A stretch of DNA of 64,000 nt from the NCBI GenBank assembly GCA_019636845.1, contig JAHBWV010000001.1:124001-188000 (forward strand). The letters are read 5' to 3'. Every line of letters begins with the position of its first letter. The first letter of the stretch is position 1. A model generated the notes under the pieces. It worked only from the letters and a program-made list of their open reading frames with translations. It ran no database searches and was not told the origin of the DNA. Position numbers and translations under genes: made by a program. Positions 56,601 to 64,000 of this stretch are shown piece after piece. The stretch is from Phycisphaeraceae bacterium (GTDB lineage Bacteria > Planctomycetota > Phycisphaerae > Phycisphaerales > UBA1924).

Positions 56601-57585
56601 TGAATGACAGGTTCGCGCCATACCCCGTCGTCAGCGCGACAGCGAGATCCGAGACCGCCCGCGGCCTCGTATCAACCGCCGGATCAACGATCATCACCTC
56701 CGCGTAGTTGATCGGGCCGCGCAGCCCCGCCTGCGTCGACGAAGACGACGAGTGAACGCCCTGCAAGTGATCGTCGATGATCCCCGGCAGCGTCCACTTG
56801 TTCACACCCCGCCGATTCACGTTCAGATCGCGCAGCCCCCCGTCGTTGTCGAAGATCACATCGAAGTTCATCCCGAACGTGAAGCCGTGTGTCGGCGCGC
56901 TCGTCCGACCCAGCGACGACCACGGCACAAAGATCTCCGTTGACCACCCCTTGTCCTTGTCGGCGTTGTTGTTCGGTGTGCCGACGTACGACGAGGCGTA
57001 CACGATCCCGGGGTCGAGCAGCGATCCGAAGTTCACTCCCACGCCCGAGCCGAGCCCGTCACCCTTGATCCACTTGTACCTCGTGACGATCGACCCGTTC
57101 TCAGGGCCGCCCTGGGGGCCGAGCCCCACGCCGATCATCCGATCGCTCTCCATGAAGAACGGATCGCGCGAGTTGTTCATGTCGAAGTAGAACGACACCG
57201 AATCGTCCTGCTCGATCTCCCAATACCGCCCCTCGCCGGAGCCCCGCCCGTCGATCCAGATCCACTCGTCCGCGACCTCGGCCGAGAGATACACCCCCGC
57301 GCTGTCGTACAGCATCCGGATCGTCGCGCTGCTGTTCTCCCGATACGCCTGCGCACGCGTGATCGGCATCGCGCTCTGCCACGCAGGATCGTTCAGGTTC
57401 CCATCCACCACGATCGCGCCCGACGCACGCTGCATCACCCACAACGGATGGTCCGTCGTGATCGGGTCCGCCGCCAGCAGCACCCGCGGCTCAAGCGTGT
57501 CAATCAGCGAGCCCACGCCGCCGGCCCGCCCCGACGCACGAACCAGACCGCCGCCGCCGACGCCTCTCACAGAACGTCCTCGCAT
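53638..57585 (-). CDS. Giant exported LEPR-XLL protein with CBM9-like, FN3, GH5-like and lectin-like regions
   Basis: 1315 aa from ATG 57585 with GGGAG 6 nt upstream. LEPRVLL at residues 31-37 is the LEPR-XLL N-terminal export tag of planctomycetes. Regions in order: CBM9/DOMON-like (IVVDGNLNDPAWQSAMPITRA, ~45-290), fibronectin type III (~305-405), a TIM-barrel like GH5/cellulase (~430-790; IGWEVMSEWDA at ~628 and MVNGEWGPT at ~747), then ~980-1310 of repeats (NYWFTGGLPDWQFANLTRRI) resembling a PLL/Tectonin-type lectin. A polysaccharide-degrading role is inferred. It lacks the GC module used by the other exported proteins. Confidence 0.85.
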   Translation of the reverse strand: MRGRSVRGVGGGGLVRASGRAGGVGSLIDTLEPRVLLAADPITTDHPLWVMQRASGAIVVDGNLNDPAWQSAMPITRAQAYRENSSATIRMLYDSAGVYLSAEVADEWIWIDGRGSGEGRYWEIEQDDSVSFYFDMNNSRDPFFMESDRMIGVGLGPQGGPENGSIVTRYKWIKGDGLGSGVGVNFGSLLDPGIVYASSYVGTPNNNADKDKGWSTEIFVPWSSLGRTSAPTHGFTFGMNFDVIFDNDGGLRDLNVNRRGVNKWTLPGIIDDHLQGVHSSSSSTQAGLRGPINYAEVMIVDPAVDTRPRAVSDLAVALTTGYGANLSFTAPAGTSGGAGHVVGYQIRYGTSPITTEAAWDRATVFENVYVPRLAGGSEDLRLIGLQPSTSYHVAVRAVDAMGNPGPLGPSVAFTTRSVVQDPSGGNRVVPSPTGPTLVHENGSPFVMVGDHLGSSWKYWRSLFPGDVWDRTNLIFQNFYENTPAEGTADAYFQELKDKGINTLRLYLDFVSDIHNENNPDGPNGWYWLEYPRGVFNPDMRDHMLLALQKAEQYDMQIILSPFGSYFWPGVFETMTPWHTSAGGPLTNLNNFYQTPQTLAMAKTRMNTVIDWLKGSPHAHRAIGWEVMSEWDAMWTKNAEGDSVPSRDPEMQRRAVWIGELATHIRERDPLRLVIQSTIAPDPRGPVARLAFTHRAFDFATPHLYTMGNEEGVNNPHADILVKPAFDNANLSAYWMSSDHLKRPMVNGEWGPTREVWPGGVPTYSPGFTADDDNGVFRVMMWSGLASGQIGTGLRMPSATLAGNGFLLSDAMRGVQTTVRAFVDSSYTGGASGVWIDWSRFNFGTLAGRLSASSASGKGLHAWGISDGSQGIVYVMHDRNVSSGSVSDGTLVISGLGRDMVVDVEIWSPGPDQLGPIATVEGAYVGIGNLSVTLPTFTDDVVLKFRARAKSPEQPQVVVGLRAGPRQLTFALDAAGRPFATQVHNTTGATTEIPIARLTRFVGRITDMTAYVRGTNTNVAYLAATDENRNLWLFTGNLLNGVWTARNLTVERNFPGVTGDLTTYQPKWGSIHIGGVDAKGNAVNYWFTGGLPDWQFANLTRRINGPVLVGGLTSYVTSWNGLNLAGVNSNGDVIVYWWSPALGDGNWTFLNMTRRFDLPALVGQIDAFVSAGGGLNIVGVDPSGHLQQYWWKPGLSPEPNRWRVRDLTTESSGPTLRPGAQGFVSADGNIYVFATTADDELISTRYRPSSNSWLSTNVTQTTGSSDVGFPIGGSIWGSVLRVGARARSDDPTLILFRFDPTGSVWTVLDTGRVIAV

Positions 57586-57898
57586 CGCCTGCTCCCCTCG
57601 GGGTCTGGCCCCGATCTCCAACGTCGGCGCGATCCGCAAGGCAGGCCGCCCGAAAATCCGAGAGCGATGTGCGCTTGCACCGCCGCACGCCGCAGAAACC
57701 ACCCACAACTATCGAACGAAGCACCGTCTCAACCCGAGAACGCAGCACTCACCCACGTCCCTCGAAAGGAGAACGGACTTTACCGGATCGGCGCGCAAAA
57801 CCGGACCGGACAACGCCCGAATAACCGCGAAATACAATGCGCTCCGGTTCTCGGGCCACGATCAGGACGCCAGAACATCCCGCGACCGGCCCAGCCGC
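57586..57898. other. Intergenic region between uvrC and the LEPR-XLL gene
   Basis: It should contain the promoter of the LEPR-XLL gene (minus strand). I see no clear hairpin, repeat or promoter motif. Confidence 0.4.
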
Positions 57899-59335
57899 TC
57901 ACTCCTCATCCAGCGTCTTCTTCCGCCTCAGCACATGGTGATAGTGCTGCGCAAACCGATGCGCCTCGTCACGCACCTGCTGGCACAACCGAAGCCCGAG
58001 GTTCTCCCGACCAAGACGCACCGGCTCCGAACGCGCCTGGATATAGATCAACTCCTCCTTCTTCGCCAGCGAGATCACCATCGGCGGCTTCACATCCAAC
58101 TGCTCGAACGCGCCCATCGCCGCGTGCAACTGCCCCAGCCCACCGTCGATCAGGATCACCTCCGGATACAGCTCCTGCCCCGCACCCGCCTCGCGATACC
58201 GGCGGCTCACCACCTCCCGGATCGACGCGTAATCATCGTTCGTCACCGACTTGATACGGAACCTCCGGTACTGGCTCTTCAATGGCCTCCCATCCACAAA
58301 GCACACCTTCGAGCCCACCGTCTCCCCGCCCTGAAGGTGCGCGATGTCGATCCCCTCGATGCAACGGATCGGCTCCTCCAGCCCCAGCGTCCGCTGCAGC
58401 GACGCCAGCGCTTTCTTCGGGTCCAGTCGCTCCAGCTCCGCCTCCGGCTGCCACCCCTCCGAGCGATCCGCACGCTCGTCCAGTTTCTCGATCGCCCGCA
58501 CCTGGTCCCGCAACACCGCGGCACGCTCAAAGTTCAACCCCGCCGCTTCCCTCTCCATCTCCTGACGCATCTCCCGCAGCATCACGCTCCGCTTGGAACC
58601 GATGAACCGCACAAACTGGTCCGTGTCCGCGCGATAGGCCTCCTTCGTGATCTTCGCCGCGCACGGCGCGGTGCACTGATTGATCGCATACAGAAGACAC
58701 GGCCTGAAGTACCTGTTCCTCTCGTCCCCGTCGATGATGTCGAGCTTGCACGTGCGGAACTTGAACACCCGCTGCAGGATCTGCATCGCCTCGCGCAGCG
58801 CGCCAACATTCGTGAAGGGCCCATACACCTTGGCCCCGCGCATCTCCGGCGCGACCGAGCCGTCCTCCTCGATCCCACCCGGATTCCGCGTGATGAACAC
58901 CCGAGGAAAGTCCTCCCGCTGCGTGATCACCAGATAAGGAAACGTCTTGTCATCCGTGAGCCGCGCGTTAAACCGCGGCTGGATGTCCTTGATGAGGCGG
59001 TTCTCCGCAAGCAACGCCTCCCACTCGCCCTCGCAGGGAAGGATCTCAAAGTCGTGGACCATGTCGAGCATCGGGTGCTTCTTGAACCCAAGATCCGCCG
59101 ACGGCACGAAGTACGATGCCACCCGATCCGGCAGCCGCGAGGCCTTGCCAACGTACAGCACCACACCCGTGTGGTCCTTCATCAGATACACGCCCGGAAT
59201 CTCCGGCAACCCCCTCGCCTTCTTCAGCAATCGCGCCAACCGCGCATCGCGATCCTCACTCCCCCACTGGGGGGGCGCGTCCGACGGGAGGAAGCCGTCG
59301 GCGTCGAGCGGGGGTGGGATGGGATCGTCGGGCAC
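57899..59335 (-). CDS. uvrC: Excinuclease ABC subunit C, lacking the C-terminal HhH domain
   Basis: 478 aa from GTG 59335, chosen because sequence upstream to 59503 comes from the repeat region. The GIY-YIG endonuclease (RGLPEIPGVYLMKDHTGVVLYVGKA, residues 41-65), the zinc/Cys cluster (KFRTCK, FRPCLLYAINQCTAPCAA), the UVR motif (MEREAAGLNFERAAVLRDQV) and the RNase H-like domain (IEGIDIAHLQGGETVGS, VILIDGGLGQLHAA, RDEAHRFA) are all present. It makes the 3' and 5' incisions of nucleotide excision repair with UvrAB. It ends about 12 residues after AHRFA, so the tandem helix-hairpin-helix domain found in E. coli UvrC (610 aa) is missing. Confidence 0.92.
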   Translation of the reverse strand: MPDDPIPPPLDADGFLPSDAPPQWGSEDRDARLARLLKKARGLPEIPGVYLMKDHTGVVLYVGKASRLPDRVASYFVPSADLGFKKHPMLDMVHDFEILPCEGEWEALLAENRLIKDIQPRFNARLTDDKTFPYLVITQREDFPRVFITRNPGGIEEDGSVAPEMRGAKVYGPFTNVGALREAMQILQRVFKFRTCKLDIIDGDERNRYFRPCLLYAINQCTAPCAAKITKEAYRADTDQFVRFIGSKRSVMLREMRQEMEREAAGLNFERAAVLRDQVRAIEKLDERADRSEGWQPEAELERLDPKKALASLQRTLGLEEPIRCIEGIDIAHLQGGETVGSKVCFVDGRPLKSQYRRFRIKSVTNDDYASIREVVSRRYREAGAGQELYPEVILIDGGLGQLHAAMGAFEQLDVKPPMVISLAKKEELIYIQARSEPVRLGRENLGLRLCQQVRDEAHRFAQHYHHVLRRKKTLDEE

Positions 59336-59339
59336 GGGT

Positions 59340-59460
59340 GATTGTTCGCGGGGAGAGGGCTCAACGCGGAGGGCCGCGGAGAACGCGGAGGAATGCGGGG
59401 AAGAAGAGGAACTCACTACAGAGGGCCACGGAGGGCCACGGAGAAGACAGCGTGGAAGCG
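59340..59460. repeat. Purine-rich GCCACGGAG/CGCGGAG repeat upstream of uvrC
   Basis: Phrases such as CACTACAGAGGGCCACGG, GAACGCGGAGG and GGGCCACGGAG are repeated here. The reverse complement of the same phrases occurs at 45375-45649 (e.g. CCGTGGCCCTCC). It lies between uvrC and the DUF2262 gene. Confidence 0.7.
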
Positions 59461-59520
59461 GAAGAGGGGGAGGAACGCGGGCCGGTGGAGGACTTGTCTT
59501 CATTGCTTGGGCAGCAGCAA

Positions 59521-60363
59521 TCAGCCGATCAGGTCGAAACGCCTGAACTCTCCGGCGAGTGTTGTTCTCGCCGCGGCTCCATGTCCGCCCGCGCAGTCGC
59601 CCATGTCATAGAAGAGCTGCAGTTCGCCATTCTCGTAGATCGAGATGTCTTCCAAGATCAATGCGGAGAGCAGCTCCTCCTCGCTGGGTGCCGGGAAGCC
59701 CGGCTCTTCCCACTCCTTCAGAACTTCCATGACGCGCGGAGCAATCTCTCGTTTCATCCACTCGTGCCACCAGTCGGCGTTGTCGACGACTGCCGCGAGG
59801 GTCACGAGTCCTACGCCGCACTCCTCAGCGGACTCCCCGTCGATTGAGACGCGGACACCCGCACCGCGCCAAGCGATTCGCCCCTCAAACGTCGTGCGAT
59901 GCTGATCCAACGCAAAGTCACCAAAGCGATCGTGACAGACAACGATGGGCGTGGTCAGATCGCGGATCACATCGTCAAAGTCAGGATCAACAGTCGGCGA
60001 AGGCAACCCGATCAAGAGCGCATGCGGCTCGTCCATCTCGTTCTCAGCCAGCACGTGAGCGCGCATTGAAACAAGTGAGCACCGCTTGATCTCTCGTGCT
60101 TCGCTCTCAACCGTCTGCTTTCTTCCGAACTTGTACACCTTCAGTTTGCGATGGCTCACCGGGCCACCCTCGACACGCCAGGAGACGAGCCAGAACCAGA
60201 GTCTCGACCCTGTGTCACCCTGATGCCATCCAGACACGCCGCCGAGCGGTGAAACGACTCCTGTCACTGTGACCAGCGGCGCCTCGCCCGTTGCCTGAAG
60301 GACCCGTCGTTCGCGAACGATTGTCTGTCGATTCGCGTCGGTGATGCCCCTGGGGAACTCCAT
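59521..60363 (-). CDS. DUF2262 domain-containing protein
   Basis: 280 aa from ATG 60363 with AGGAGG 6 nt upstream. The C-terminal half (~150-280) matches the DUF2262 layout: CHDRFGDFALDQHRTTFEGRIAWRGAGVRVSIDG, then a helical VVDNADWWHEWMKREIAPRVMEVLKEWEE, then SALILEDISIYENGELQLFYDMGDCAGGHG. The N-terminal half (PLVTVTGVVSPLGGVSGWHQ) may be a separate small domain. No function is known for this family. Confidence 0.8.
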   Translation of the reverse strand: MEFPRGITDANRQTIVRERRVLQATGEAPLVTVTGVVSPLGGVSGWHQGDTGSRLWFWLVSWRVEGGPVSHRKLKVYKFGRKQTVESEAREIKRCSLVSMRAHVLAENEMDEPHALLIGLPSPTVDPDFDDVIRDLTTPIVVCHDRFGDFALDQHRTTFEGRIAWRGAGVRVSIDGESAEECGVGLVTLAAVVDNADWWHEWMKREIAPRVMEVLKEWEEPGFPAPSEEELLSALILEDISIYENGELQLFYDMGDCAGGHGAAARTTLAGEFRRFDLIG

Positions 60364-60514
60364 ACCTGACCTCCTGGCTGCTCGTATCCATCTTACGGGG
60401 ATGCAAGGCCCGGACGCCCTGCGGCAAGCATCGCCCCACCGCGCGGTCGGTACACTTGGCTCCCGCACGCATCCGGGGTCGGGTGCGAGCGTCGGTTCAC
60501 CCAGGAGTCGTTCG

Positions 60515-62284
60515 ATGAAGCGTGCGGTGCTGGCTCGGATCGCGGCGTGCTTGGCAGGGCTCACGATCGGCGCGACTGCACTCGCCGCACCCCCCGCCTT
60601 CGACGACACCGATTCCCTCCGCACCCTCATCGAGCAGTACGCCGCCGACGAGCGCTCCATCGCCATCTTCTACGACGCCGCGTGGTCCGAAGCCGCGCTC
60701 GCCCGGCGTGAGGCACTCATCGCCGACGGCCTCGAACGCCTGAGGGCCGTCAACCACGGCGAGCTCGGACGCAGCGCCCGCGTCGACTACCTCCTCATGC
60801 GCACCAAGCTCGAAGCCGATCGCAACGAGATCCAGCAGAAGCGCCGCCAGTGGGAAGAGATGCGCCAGATCCTCCCCTTCAAGGACGACATCGTCGCCCT
60901 CGAAGAGCAGCGCTCCCGCCTCGAAGGCGTCAACGCACAGCAGGCCGCCGCCACTCTCGCCACCTTCAAGCAGCGCATCAAGTCCGTCCGCCAGCGCATC
61001 GAAGAGGGCAAGAAGCCGGCCGACCAACGCAAGACCGAGCACGCGGAGGGCGACTCGCCGATCGAAGTCTCCCCCGTCGTCGCACGCCGCGCCGCACGCG
61101 CCGTCGACGAGCTCCGCGCGACGCTCCGCCAGTGGAACGACTACTTCGCCCAGTACACCCCCGAGTTCGACTGGTGGGTCAGCGCTCCTTACACCGAGGC
61201 CCAGCGCGAGCTCGAGCAGTACGCAAAGTTCCTCCGAGAGAGCATCGCCGGCATCAAGGGCGAGCCGGACGATCCCCTCGTCGGCGATCCCATCGGGCGC
61301 GAGAAACTCGTGCAGGACCTCGCCACCGAGTGGATCGACTACACCCCCGAAGAGATCCTCGCCATCGGCGAGCGTGAGTTCGCCTGGTGCGAGGCCCAGA
61401 TGAAGAAAGCCGCCGCAGATCTCGGCTACGAGAACTGGCTCGACGGCCTCGAGCACGTCAAACAGCTCCACGTCGGACCCGGCGAGCAGGCCGCCCTCAC
61501 CACCGAACTCACCCGCGAAGCCATCGACTTCGTCACCTCACGCGACATGCTCACCGTACCCGACCTTGCCAACGAGATCTGGCGACAGACCATGCTCTCC
61601 GCCGAATGGCAGCGAACCCTCCCCTTCGCCGCGTACGGACCCCAGGCCTTCCTCATCGCATACCCCACCAGCGCGATGGCACACGACGACAAAGTCATGT
61701 CCATGCGCGGCAACAACCGCTACTTCATGCGCATCGTCGCCCCCCACGAGCTCATCCCCGGACACCACCTCCAGGCCTTCTTCGCACAGCGCGAACGCAC
61801 CTACCGCCGCGCCTTCTCAACCCCATTCCTCGTCGAGGGCTGGGCGCTCTACTGGGAGATGCTCCTCTGGGATGTCGGCTACGGCTCGACCCCCGAGCAG
61901 CGCATCGGCATGCTCTTCTGGCGCATGCACCGCGCCGCACGCATCATCGTCTCCATGAAGTTCCAGCTCGGGCAGATGCAGCCCCCGGAGATGATCGACT
62001 TCCTCGTCGATCGCGTCGGCCACGAACGCCTCACCGCCACCAGCGAGGTCCGACGCTTCATCGCCGGCGACTACGGCCCCCTCTACCAGATCGCCTACAT
62101 GATCGGCGGCCTCCAGTTCCGCACCCTCCGCACCGAATGCGTCGATTCCGGGCTCATGACCGAGAAAGAGTTCCACGACGCGATCCTGAAGTGCGGCGCG
62201 ATCCCCGTTGAGCTGATCCGGATGGAGTTGCTGAACCAGAAGGTCGGACCCGACGCCCGCCCCAGCTGGAAGTGGAACCGATAA
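60515..62284 (+). CDS. Exported DUF885 family protein (putative zinc peptidase-like)
   Basis: 589 aa from ATG 60515 (AGGAG 7 nt upstream); signal peptide AACLAGLTIGATALA-A. The DUF885 landmarks are present: APHELIPGHHLQ (His411, Glu412, His417-His418), similar to the HExxH-type zinc sites, and FLVEGWALYWEM. A long coiled-coil-rich middle (~105-200) precedes it. Members are thought to be metallopeptidases. It ends antisense to the dtd tail (131-bp overlap). Confidence 0.87.
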   Translation: MKRAVLARIAACLAGLTIGATALAAPPAFDDTDSLRTLIEQYAADERSIAIFYDAAWSEAALARREALIADGLERLRAVNHGELGRSARVDYLLMRTKLEADRNEIQQKRRQWEEMRQILPFKDDIVALEEQRSRLEGVNAQQAAATLATFKQRIKSVRQRIEEGKKPADQRKTEHAEGDSPIEVSPVVARRAARAVDELRATLRQWNDYFAQYTPEFDWWVSAPYTEAQRELEQYAKFLRESIAGIKGEPDDPLVGDPIGREKLVQDLATEWIDYTPEEILAIGEREFAWCEAQMKKAAADLGYENWLDGLEHVKQLHVGPGEQAALTTELTREAIDFVTSRDMLTVPDLANEIWRQTMLSAEWQRTLPFAAYGPQAFLIAYPTSAMAHDDKVMSMRGNNRYFMRIVAPHELIPGHHLQAFFAQRERTYRRAFSTPFLVEGWALYWEMLLWDVGYGSTPEQRIGMLFWRMHRAARIIVSMKFQLGQMQPPEMIDFLVDRVGHERLTATSEVRRFIAGDYGPLYQIAYMIGGLQFRTLRTECVDSGLMTEKEFHDAILKCGAIPVELIRMELLNQKVGPDARPSWKWNR

Positions 62285-62744
62285 ACCCACACACCAACTC
62301 GCGTGCTCTGCGTGAGTCCAGCACGATCGTGATCGGGCCGTCGTTCCGGATCTCCACCATCATCTCGCCCCCGAAGAAGCCGCGCTCGACGGCCACACCC
62401 CGCGCGCGAACATCCTCGCACAGCCGCTCAAACTCCGGCCCCGACCGCTCCGGCCTCATCGCCGCATCGAACGATGGCCGCCTCCCCTTCCTCGCATCAC
62501 CCGCAACCGTGAAGTTCGGCACCAGCAGCACCGCGCCGCCCACATCAATCGTCGAGAGATTCATCTTCCCGGCATCGTCCTCGAAGATCCGAAGATTCAC
62601 CACCTTCTCCGCCATCCACGCCCGGTCATGCTCGGTATCGATCTCATAGATCCCGACAAGCACGACAAGCCCGCGTCCGATCGATCGAGTCTCTCCGCCG
62701 CACGAGACAGACGCACCGGCCACACGCTGCACCACAGCCCTCAT
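62154..62744 (-). CDS. dtd: D-aminoacyl-tRNA deacylase with antisense-overlapping C-terminal tail
   Basis: 196 aa from ATG 62744 (the sigma-like gene's stop overlaps it, ATGA). The core (MRAVVQRVAGASV, DARKGRRPSF, NDGPITIVLDS) is typical, and it removes D-amino acids from mischarged tRNA. The usual Ser-Gln of the S-Q-F-T-L motif is replaced by Pro-Asn (VPNFTVAG, residues 75-82). The normal family ends near residue 145; here the frame continues ~50 more residues of low-complexity Arg/Ser-rich sequence, antisense to the end of the DUF885 gene. Confidence 0.88.
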   Translation of the reverse strand: MRAVVQRVAGASVSCGGETRSIGRGLVVLVGIYEIDTEHDRAWMAEKVVNLRIFEDDAGKMNLSTIDVGGAVLLVPNFTVAGDARKGRRPSFDAAMRPERSGPEFERLCEDVRARGVAVERGFFGGEMMVEIRNDGPITIVLDSRRARELVCGFIGSTSSWGGRRVRPSGSATPSGSAQRGSRRTSGSRRGTLSRS

Positions 62745-64000
62745 GGCTCCTGCCCTCCGTCGTGCCCGCGAAGCGCCGTCCGAATCGACAACCGCTCGAT
62801 CCGCGCACCCATCGTCGCCGACACGCCGAGCCGCGCCCCGACCTCGGCGCACGTCGAAGGGCGGCACGCCCCAAGCCCCGCCCGCTCGCACCACTCCCTC
62901 CACCCGTGACGCATCCCCATCACCGCGCACGCCAGCGGATGCACGCCCGAAACCGCATCGATCGAGCCCCGCACACGCTCATCCGGCTCCAGCCACGCCT
63001 GCCATGACGCAACGCGACGCGTCCAATCTGGTATCACAACCCCCGCCGAAAGCCGTGGGCTTGCCCGCCCCGCCGGCTCCTGCATCGCCGCCGACTCACC
63101 CCGCATCCACCGCGCCGTCGCCCGCGTCACCATCATCGTGATCGGAGCCGCAAGCCGTCCGCCCTTCGATGGATCGAACGATTCCATCGCACTCCCCGCG
63201 GCTTCCATCGCGATCTCCACCAACTCCCTCGCCCGCCCCGCGCGCTGCTCCTCAAGACGCAGCCCCGCACGCGCCTCGATCGTCTCAATGACCAGCGCGA
63301 GATTCGCGCGCAGCAACTCACTCCTCAATCGTGCCGCCCAACGCAGCGCGGTCTCCGCCCGATCCAGAACCACAGGCGACGGCCACGAGGGATCGATCGC
63401 AAGCGACCACGCCGCCGCACGCAGCACAAGCTCCCTCGCCGCCTCGGACTGCGCACGCTCAAGCACGCCGATCGGCACGCGCCGCTCCCGCGCTGCCCGC
63501 ACGAATCCCAGAAGATCCGTCTCCCCCGCCAAGCCGATCCCCTCGGCCACGCCCGGCGCATCCAGCACGCCGCCCGAGAGCGTCTCCACTCCCGGCTCGC
63601 CACGCGCCCTCCGCTCCGCGACCCCCTCAAGCTCCGCCCGCAGACGCTCCGCCCGCAGCACGTTCACCGCACGCCGCACCGCAGCAGGCGAACGCCCCGC
63701 CTCCCGCGCAATCGACCGCGGCTCACGACCACGCGACACCTCCTCAAGCGCCCACCTCGACCTCGAACTCCGCACCGGCTCTCGCCACCCGAACAGCGGC
63801 GCACGCCCCGACGCCACACACGACTGATCATGCCGAATCAGTTGCTTCCGGATCGCCTCCTTGCTCCGGTTGTACCGAAGCGCGATCCGCCCCGCCGCCT
63901 GGTTCAGCGTCAATCCCGCCTCGCGATACAGCCCCGCGCACCGGATCACCCGCCCCCGGATTCGATCGTCCGTTCTCGAGTACCCCGACGCACGCTCGAC
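62741..64000 (-). CDS. Sigma-70 region 2-like regulatory protein, 5' end beyond the window
   Basis: At least 402 aa; the frame remains open to the right edge, so GTG 63949 may not be the start. The stretch LLRANLALVIETIEARAG...MEAAGSAMESFDPSKGGRLAAPITMMVTRATARWM resembles sigma-70 region 2, including the FDP-KG motif. Flanking segments look like helix-turn-helix regions: GLTLNQAAGRIALRYNRSKEAIR at the N-terminal side, and ADVGARLGVSATMGARIERL-like sequence at the C-terminus. It is a divergent sigma or regulator; a precise class cannot be given. It overlaps dtd by 3 nt, so the two are translationally coupled. Confidence 0.7.
   Translation of the reverse strand, partial: VERASGYSRTDDRIRGRVIRCAGLYREAGLTLNQAAGRIALRYNRSKEAIRKQLIRHDQSCVASGRAPLFGWREPVRSSRSRWALEEVSRGREPRSIAREAGRSPAAVRRAVNVLRAERLRAELEGVAERRARGEPGVETLSGGVLDAPGVAEGIGLAGETDLLGFVRAARERRVPIGVLERAQSEAARELVLRAAAWSLAIDPSWPSPVVLDRAETALRWAARLRSELLRANLALVIETIEARAGLRLEEQRAGRARELVEIAMEAAGSAMESFDPSKGGRLAAPITMMVTRATARWMRGESAAMQEPAGRASPRLSAGVVIPDWTRRVASWQAWLEPDERVRGSIDAVSGVHPLACAVMGMRHGWREWCERAGLGACRPSTCAEVGARLGVSATMGARIERLSIRTALRGHDGGQEP

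Noticed and set aside
53479..56607. 1042-aa plus-strand open frame
   Set aside because: It lies antisense to the LEPR-XLL gene, with Arg/His-rich composition and no start context.
57359..59341. 660-aa plus-strand open frame
   Set aside because: Antisense to uvrC and the LEPR-XLL start; composition is that of a shadow.

Overview
The window looks like a chromosome segment of a planctomycete of the class Phycisphaerae. The DNA is G+C-rich. Many exported proteins end in a doubled DFLDF EF-hand-like module with a C-terminal Cys (often called a GC-type dockerin). There is one LEPR-XLL exported giant protein, an ECF sigma/Ser-Thr kinase pair, and pseudopilins of the R-R-A-F-T-I-I-E-L type. Taxonomy is inferred from these family habits only; there is no rRNA gene here. 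I count about 38 credible protein genes plus one tmRNA. No tRNA, CRISPR array, prophage or insertion sequence was recognised.

Layout. 1-4.5 kb: end of a NIF3-family gene, comEC, and a type II/IV pseudopilin. 4.7-9.1 kb: three consecutive minus-strand exported proteins (NxxGxxAF repeat protein, cutinase/PETase-like hydrolase, beta-lactamase-type serine hydrolase), each with the GC module. 9.2-10.8 kb: lpdA. 11.2-16.9 kb: three plus-strand exported proteins with the module (zinc metalloprotease with Ig domains, exported agmatine-deiminase homologue, lipoprotein). 17-19.4 kb: rarA and a plsC-type acyltransferase. 19.5-26.3 kb: a complete tetR-adaptor-RND-outer membrane factor operon behind tandem palindromic operators. 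26.5-29.5 kb: Ser/Thr kinase and ECF sigma factor, overlapping. 29.8-33.3 kb: another GC-module protein with a 66-nt tandem repeat, a ~900-bp non-coding stretch with hairpins and an lpd 3'-end remnant, then ssrA. 33.3-40.4 kb: SRPBCC protein, lipoprotein, PQQ-propeller and BNR-repeat GC-module proteins around an alkaline-phosphatase-superfamily enzyme. 40.6-45.2 kb: a second RND permease and adaptor without an outer membrane factor. 45.6-50.8 kb: prkA, trmB, queC, queE. 51-53.6 kb: a redox-fold protein coupled to a hybrid histidine kinase. 53.6-57.6 kb: LEPR-XLL glycoside-hydrolase-like giant. 57.9-64 kb: uvrC, a DUF2262 protein, a DUF885 protein, dtd, and a sigma-70-like gene running off the right edge.

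The dominant theme is export. Nine of the genes carry the same two-loop, four-Cys C-terminal module on otherwise unrelated folds, as expected for a shared sorting or attachment tag. Three neighbours share the module almost at DNA level, which suggests module copying or gene conversion. Intergenic structure of interest includes a 146-nt long-hairpin element that supplies the last residues of TrmB, purine-rich repeats of similar flavour at two other sites, and runs of G that could form quadruplexes.
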